Under the pieces are notes generated by a model. It was not told where the DNA came from, did no database searches, and saw nothing but the letters and a program-made list of their open reading frames with translations. A stretch of DNA of 8,309 bases from Nitrospinae bacterium CG22_combo_CG10-13_8_21_14_all_47_10. Lineage in GTDB: Bacteria > Nitrospinota > Nitrospinia > Nitrospinales > VA-1. Of this stretch, positions 5,276 to 8,309 are shown one piece after another (within the stretch, counting starts at the first letter, position 1; every line of letters begins with the position of its first letter). A program made the translations under genes and the position numbers. The stretch lies in the NCBI GenBank assembly GCA_002786505.1, contig PCTK01000077.1, positions 12,247 through 20,555 of the forward strand, read 5' to 3'.

Positions 5276-6024
5276 CCTTTTCGAGCCTTCACTTCTGCCG
5301 CATGGGCCTTTGCCCGTTTCAGCATTGCGGCTCTTTCCTCTGAGGAAAAATCTTTTCGAGGAATGGGTTTCGGGGCTCCGCCTTCAGCCTTTGGTTTGGC
5401 CGCTACAGGCACCGCCGCCGATTGTTCGGCTGGTGTCTCGGCTGGTTTGGCCGTTTCTGCTTTGGGAGCAGGTGCTCCGGCTTTAGCGGGGGGCGCCTCT
5501 CCTTCTTTACGGATTAACCGCATTGACGACCAGACGTCCGCGCCGGGATAATCGGTATCAACACCGATCTTCAAATCCAGGCGGACAATTTTTGCGTCGG
5601 AACACTCGCTGATCCAGGTATTGGAAGCACCCCCAGGCGCAAATATTGAATCGATGGGGTAACTCGTCCCATTTTTATCGACCAGGGATTTCACACCCGT
5701 CTTATCGAAAAGCGTCAGAGCCTCCGCTTTGGTCGGGATCCGCCAGTTATCATAACCACCAAACTTGTCTTTATTTTTATTGACCCAGTCGACATATTGC
5801 CGATGGTCGGCCCAGGTATAAAACTTTTTCATATCCAACCAGGCATCGGTCTTCTTCCACATATAACCCGTGTTTGGGTCGGTGATGGTCCCATCCCCAT
5901 TATCGACAAGGGGTTTTCCTACCGGACCAGCCTTTTTTGCCGCCTCTGCCTTTTTGGCGGCCGCAAGCTTGGCTTTTTCAGCAGGCGTTAATGTGGCTTC
6001 TGAAGAAGCGGGAGCGTCTGACAT
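5272..6024 (-). CDS. DUF1566 (Lcl C-terminal-like) domain protein
   Basis: The protein has 250 residues; AAAGAGG sits 6 nt before ATG 6024 and overlaps the stop of the preceding gene. An Ala/Lys-rich N-terminus (1-38) has no signal peptide or TM helix. The DUF1566 module spans about 40-172: DNGDGTITDPNTGYMWKKTD, FYTWADHRQYVDWVN, FGGYDNWRIPTKAEALTLFD, YPIDSIFAP, NTWISE and VWSSMRLIRK. 'GTITDxxTGLMW' and 'DWRLPTxxEL' are the family hallmarks. Positions about 174-225 are Ala/Pro/Lys-rich low complexity, followed by a charged helix (RKDFSSEERAAMLKRAKAHA). Family members are often exported or attached to larger proteins; this one looks cytoplasmic. Its biochemical role is unknown. Its stop codon interlocks with the stop of the convergent gene. 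Confidence 0.85.
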   Translation of the reverse strand: MSDAPASSEATLTPAEKAKLAAAKKAEAAKKAGPVGKPLVDNGDGTITDPNTGYMWKKTDAWLDMKKFYTWADHRQYVDWVNKNKDKFGGYDNWRIPTKAEALTLFDKTGVKSLVDKNGTSYPIDSIFAPGGASNTWISECSDAKIVRLDLKIGVDTDYPGADVWSSMRLIRKEGEAPPAKAGAPAPKAETAKPAETPAEQSAAVPVAAKPKAEGGAPKPIPRKDFSSEERAAMLKRAKAHAAEVKARKG

Positions 6025-6035
6025 GCTTAACCTCT

Positions 6036-6308
6036 TTAAACCGAAGACGTTTCTATATCCGCCAGAATATCACTCAATTCTTTTCCCGTTTTGCTAAGAT
6101 CTTTCAGTATCTCACCCAGCTTGGAAGCAGAATAGGCGTCTAGCCTGGAGTGGTAACCCACTCTATAGTCGGCGGCGTTTTTACGGATCCAGTCTACAGC
6201 AACCTCCTCCTGCGCCTCACAACTCATATTGGCGCATTTCTTATCCAGCAGGTTGGCTTGGGATAACCGTATAATTTCACAAATCAAATCTTCTTTGATC
6301 TGGCTCAT
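6036..6308 (-). CDS. Unrecognised 90-aa soluble protein
   Basis: The product is a short, charged, predicted all-helical protein with no TM segment. Cysteines at 10, 25 and 30 (KKCANMSCEAQEE) could bind a metal or be redox-active, but no known motif is met. The C-terminal half has an amphipathic helix (SASKLGEILKDLSKTGKELS). I do not recognise the family. The frame is supported by a ribosome binding site for the next gene overlapping its stop and by an 11-nt gap to the DUF1566 gene, indicating a two-gene operon. The ATG has no clear Shine-Dalgarno. TAAAAT lies six bases upstream of the ATG and could be a -10 box giving a leaderless message. Confidence 0.65.
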   Translation of the reverse strand: MSQIKEDLICEIIRLSQANLLDKKCANMSCEAQEEVAVDWIRKNAADYRVGYHSRLDAYSASKLGEILKDLSKTGKELSDILADIETSSV

Positions 6309-6333
6309 ACTAAGATTTTAACACAAAACATGA

Positions 6334-6365
6334 CCAAAATTAGCCCCTTGGCTATAAAAAGGGGC
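6334..6365 (-). terminator. Intrinsic terminator for the leftward opp transcript
   Basis: GCCCCTT (6343-6349) pairs with AAGGGGC (6359-6365) in a perfect 7-bp, GC-rich stem with a 9-nt loop. Reading leftward, the stem is followed by TAATTTTGG, a modest U-tract. It lies about 175 nt after the oppC stop and just before the 90-aa protein gene on the same strand, so it would separate the two units. In the plus direction there is no T-run after it. Confidence 0.6.
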
Positions 6366-6391
6366 CACTCTATAACGGTTTTTCGGGCTTG

Positions 6392-6505
6392 TCAATCTGA
6401 TATTTCCATAACCATATATCCACTTGATATCTTTAAAGTTGCAGTTATTTTCCCATTATTACACAGATAATATTTTCCCTGCAAGGCAGGATCAACCCGC
6501 CCCAC
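6392..6505 (-). pseudogene. Possible small ORF or gene remnant downstream of oppC
   Basis: Between the oppC stop and the terminator, one minus-strand frame reads like protein: from GTG 6505 it gives VGRVDPALQGKYYLCNNGK, then ITATLKISSGYMVMEISD, and a TGA at 6392-6394. The frame stays open for five more codons upstream (IELSL) before a TGA. The residue pattern (GKYYL, NGKITATLKI, GYMVMEIS) looks like alternating beta strands rather than random frame noise. However, no ATG and no Shine-Dalgarno precede it. It may be a small gene with an unusual start, a 5'-truncated remnant, or chance. I do not recognise a family. Confidence 0.25.
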
Positions 6506-6539
6506 CAGGCTGAGTTCTATTCAATTGGACCGTGAAGCC

Positions 6540-7361
6540 TTATTCCACGCCCCTGGATGCACGAGGATCAAGAACCTCCCGCAAGGCATCTCCTAAAAAA
6601 TTGAACGACAGGATGGTCAAAAAAATCGCCAGCGAAGGAAAAAAAATAAGATGCGGATAAAACTTAATGGCTGTCCAGCCATCATTGGCCAAAGTCCCCC
6701 AACTGCTGAACGGGGGGGCAATTCCCAACCCGATAAAGCTCAATGTCGACTCGGCCAGGATCGCCATGGGTATGCGAAAACTAAGAGTCACCACCAGAAT
6801 ACCCAGGATATTAGGGAGAATTTCCCGTATTAAAATCCTTGCAGGGCTTGCGCCCAGCGCGCGGGCCGCCATCACGTATGGAAACTCCTTGATGCGCAGG
6901 ACCTCCCCCCGTACCAACCTCGCAACGGTAACCCAACTCACCAGCGTTAACGCAACAAAAACCCCGGTCACTCCCCGGCCCATCAAAACGGTGATAAGAA
7001 TGATCATCAGCAAATCGGGCAAAGCAAAAACCACATCCACCAGCCGCATCATCCAATCATCGGTCTTGCCGCCGATATAGGCTGATATGGCGCCATAAAC
7101 CGTTCCGATCAGCAAGGCAAACAAGGTGGTGAATATACCGATAAATAAGGACACCCGCGCCCCATAGATCATACGCGAAAGAAGGTCGCGCCCCAGACGG
7201 TCGGTGCCCATCCAATGTTCCCAACCAGGGAAATCCAGAGTCCGTAACGTGTCCTGCGTTTCATAAGAATACGGGGCCACCCACGGGGCCAGCACGGCAA
7301 CGACTGAAACCATCAACAGGAAACCAGCGCCCAATTTGGAAGTCAGGGAGTACTTATTCAT
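6540..7361 (-). CDS. oppC: Oligopeptide ABC transporter permease, OppC/DppC family
   Basis: The protein has 273 residues and is the second inner-membrane permease of a peptide importer. An N-terminal TM helix (about 10-28) is followed by the HWMGTDRLGRDLLSRMIYGA signature (49-68) that defines OppC/DppC-type subunits. A run of TM helices follows, with the EAA loop at about 158-188 (EFPYVMAARALGASPARIL, then REILPNILG), which contacts the ATPases. A conserved end carries STLSFIGLGIAPPFSSWGTL and FNFLGDALREVLDPR. It is slightly shorter at the N-terminus than E. coli OppC. The start overlaps the oppB stop by one base (TAATG), so the two are translationally coupled. Substrate specificity (oligo- versus dipeptide) cannot be read from the permease. 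No ATPase gene follows before the terminator. Confidence 0.94.
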   Translation of the reverse strand: MNKYSLTSKLGAGFLLMVSVVAVLAPWVAPYSYETQDTLRTLDFPGWEHWMGTDRLGRDLLSRMIYGARVSLFIGIFTTLFALLIGTVYGAISAYIGGKTDDWMMRLVDVVFALPDLLMIILITVLMGRGVTGVFVALTLVSWVTVARLVRGEVLRIKEFPYVMAARALGASPARILIREILPNILGILVVTLSFRIPMAILAESTLSFIGLGIAPPFSSWGTLANDGWTAIKFYPHLIFFPSLAIFLTILSFNFLGDALREVLDPRASRGVE

Positions 7362-8278
7362 TATTTCAATGTCACTCGCGGGTCCAGCCAGCCATAAATC
7401 ATATCGACCACCATATTCGCGATCACAATCAACACGGCATAAACCAGTGTTACTCCCATGATCAACGGATAGTCCCGGTTGGTCACAGCGGTGATGAAGA
7501 ACCGCCCCATTCCCGGAATGGAAAAAATAAATTCAATCACAAATGAGCCTGTTACCAACCCGGCGGTCAGAGGCCCCATCACCGAAACAATGGGGTAAAT
7601 AGAATTTATCAAAACATGTTTGAACATAATCATCGGCTCTGTTAACCCCTTGGCCCGCGCGGTGCGGATATAGTCCGAAGACAAAACACCAAGCACCGTG
7701 GTTCGGGTCAACCGGGCAACATATCCGGCAAACCCTGCCCCCAGGGCGAAAGCTGGCAAGATCATATGACGGGGTCCTTCCCACAAAGCCGGGGGAAGCC
7801 AGTGCAAGTGATGGGAAAAGATCCACACCGAAATTGCCCCCAGAACAAAACTGGGAACAGAGATTCCCAACGCGGCGATAAGCAAAACAGACCGATCCAG
7901 CAAAGATTTTTGCCAGTACGCCGAGATCATCCCGGCGGGGACCCCCAGCCCTAAAACCACCAGAACCGCGCAAAGCCCCAAAACAAAAGAAACCGGAAAA
8001 GTATCCAGAATGATATCCGAAACATCCCGCCCTAAATATTTATAGGACGGCCCCAGATCACCCTGGAACAATTGCTTCATATACAAAAGGTATTGCAGGG
8101 GAACGGGCTTATCGAGATGATACTTGGCTTCTATATTGGCGATGATTTCCGCAGGAAGAATTTTTTCAGTATCGAATGGGCCACCAGGAACCCAGTGCAT
8201 GATGAGAAAAGTGAGAGTCGCAACCGTGACCAGAACCGGTATCCCTGACAAAATCCGTCTGAAAATAAATCGCAACAT
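7361..8278 (-). CDS. oppB: Oligopeptide ABC transporter permease OppB
   Basis: The protein has 305 residues, almost exactly the length of E. coli OppB. It begins MLRFIFRRILSGIPVLV, with the first TM helix, then the periplasmic PGGPF...LPAEIIANIEAKYHLDKP...QY...GDLGPSYKY segment typical of OppB. The EAA loop is at about 203-231 (YIRTARAKGLTEPMIMFKH). The C-terminal section has MGPLTAGLVTGSFVIEFIF, PGMG and NRDYPL, then ends WLDPRVTLK. The 'IEAKYHL' and 'GPSYKY' motifs favour OppB over DppB by resemblance. With OppC it forms the membrane channel; the binding protein and ATPases OppD and OppF are needed but not visible. The ATG has no strong Shine-Dalgarno and lies 4 nt after a possible stop of the preceding gene. 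Confidence 0.95.
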   Translation of the reverse strand: MLRFIFRRILSGIPVLVTVATLTFLIMHWVPGGPFDTEKILPAEIIANIEAKYHLDKPVPLQYLLYMKQLFQGDLGPSYKYLGRDVSDIILDTFPVSFVLGLCAVLVVLGLGVPAGMISAYWQKSLLDRSVLLIAALGISVPSFVLGAISVWIFSHHLHWLPPALWEGPRHMILPAFALGAGFAGYVARLTRTTVLGVLSSDYIRTARAKGLTEPMIMFKHVLINSIYPIVSVMGPLTAGLVTGSFVIEFIFSIPGMGRFFITAVTNRDYPLIMGVTLVYAVLIVIANMVVDMIYGWLDPRVTLK

Positions 8279-8282
8279 AAAA

Positions 8283-8309
8283 TCATTTTACCATACCCCA
8301 ATGGCCGAG
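8283..8309 (-). CDS. Possible last codons of the gene upstream of oppB
   Basis: On the minus strand one frame reads LGHWGMVK and then TGA, ending 4 nt before the oppB ATG. This is the tight spacing expected of an operon partner such as the binding protein oppA. Only eight codons are visible, so identity cannot be judged and an open frame of this length has little weight. Confidence 0.25.
   Translation of the reverse strand, partial: LGHWGMVK

Noticed and set aside
6667..7080. Long plus-strand frame inside oppC
   Set aside because: It is antisense to a gene with full family motifs, with Thr/Ile/Arg-rich noise-like composition.
1..8309. CRISPR arrays, tRNA or rRNA genes, insertion sequences, prophage genes
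   Set aside because: No regularly spaced repeats, cloverleaf-like sequences, transposase motifs or terminal inverted repeats were seen when reading both strands.

Overview
This is a bacterial chromosome segment of moderate GC content with dense, short, mostly housekeeping or accessory genes. The gene content points to a Gram-negative: a secretin-type protein, a DUF3619/DUF3106-type pair (a pairing best known from Proteobacteria), an OppBC peptide transporter, a glycogen branching enzyme and a DUF1566 (Lcl-type) protein. I cannot name the phylum from this window. A proteobacterial or Nitrospinota-like marine lineage fits, but that is only an impression. There are no rRNA or tRNA genes, insertion sequences, CRISPR arrays or phage genes.

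Layout, left to right. (1) The 5' end of glgB runs leftward off the edge at 1-227. (2) After a divergent intergenic region, two co-directional genes (456-821 and 802-1197) overlap by 20 nt. They encode a one-TM DUF3619-like protein and a secreted DUF3106-like protein. (3) At 1198-1643 a long non-coding stretch carries a perfect inverted repeat and a near-consensus sigma-54 (-24/-12) promoter. These precede a 41-codon membrane miniprotein gene with a good ribosome binding site. (4) A leftward pair (3080 to 1684) encodes a small J-domain protein and a short secretin-like protein, coupled by a 4-nt overlap. (5) Divergent from it is a rightward membrane protein gene (3215-3919) with a possible PH-like tail. 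(6) A rightward pair follows at 4107-5275: a DnaJ-like protein with only half the usual zinc-finger motifs, and an 84-aa membrane-anchored protein whose C-terminal helix resembles the tail of FliF. (7) A leftward pair (6308 to 5272) encodes an unrecognised 90-aa protein and a DUF1566 protein. Its last stop codon interlocks with the stop of the preceding rightward gene. (8) oppB and oppC run leftward (8278 to 6540), followed by a 3' region with a possible small ORF or remnant and an intrinsic terminator. Nine codons of an upstream gene may be visible at the right edge.

How it may work together: the centre of the window (1684-5275) groups two J-domain proteins with envelope proteins (a secretin-like protein, a PH-like membrane protein and a FliF-tail-like anchor). 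This suggests an envelope-assembly or chaperone theme, but that is inference from proximity only. The most distinctive local signal is the sigma-54 unit at 1333-1643, where the palindrome, promoter, ribosome binding site and miniprotein are spaced as in an activator-dependent gene.
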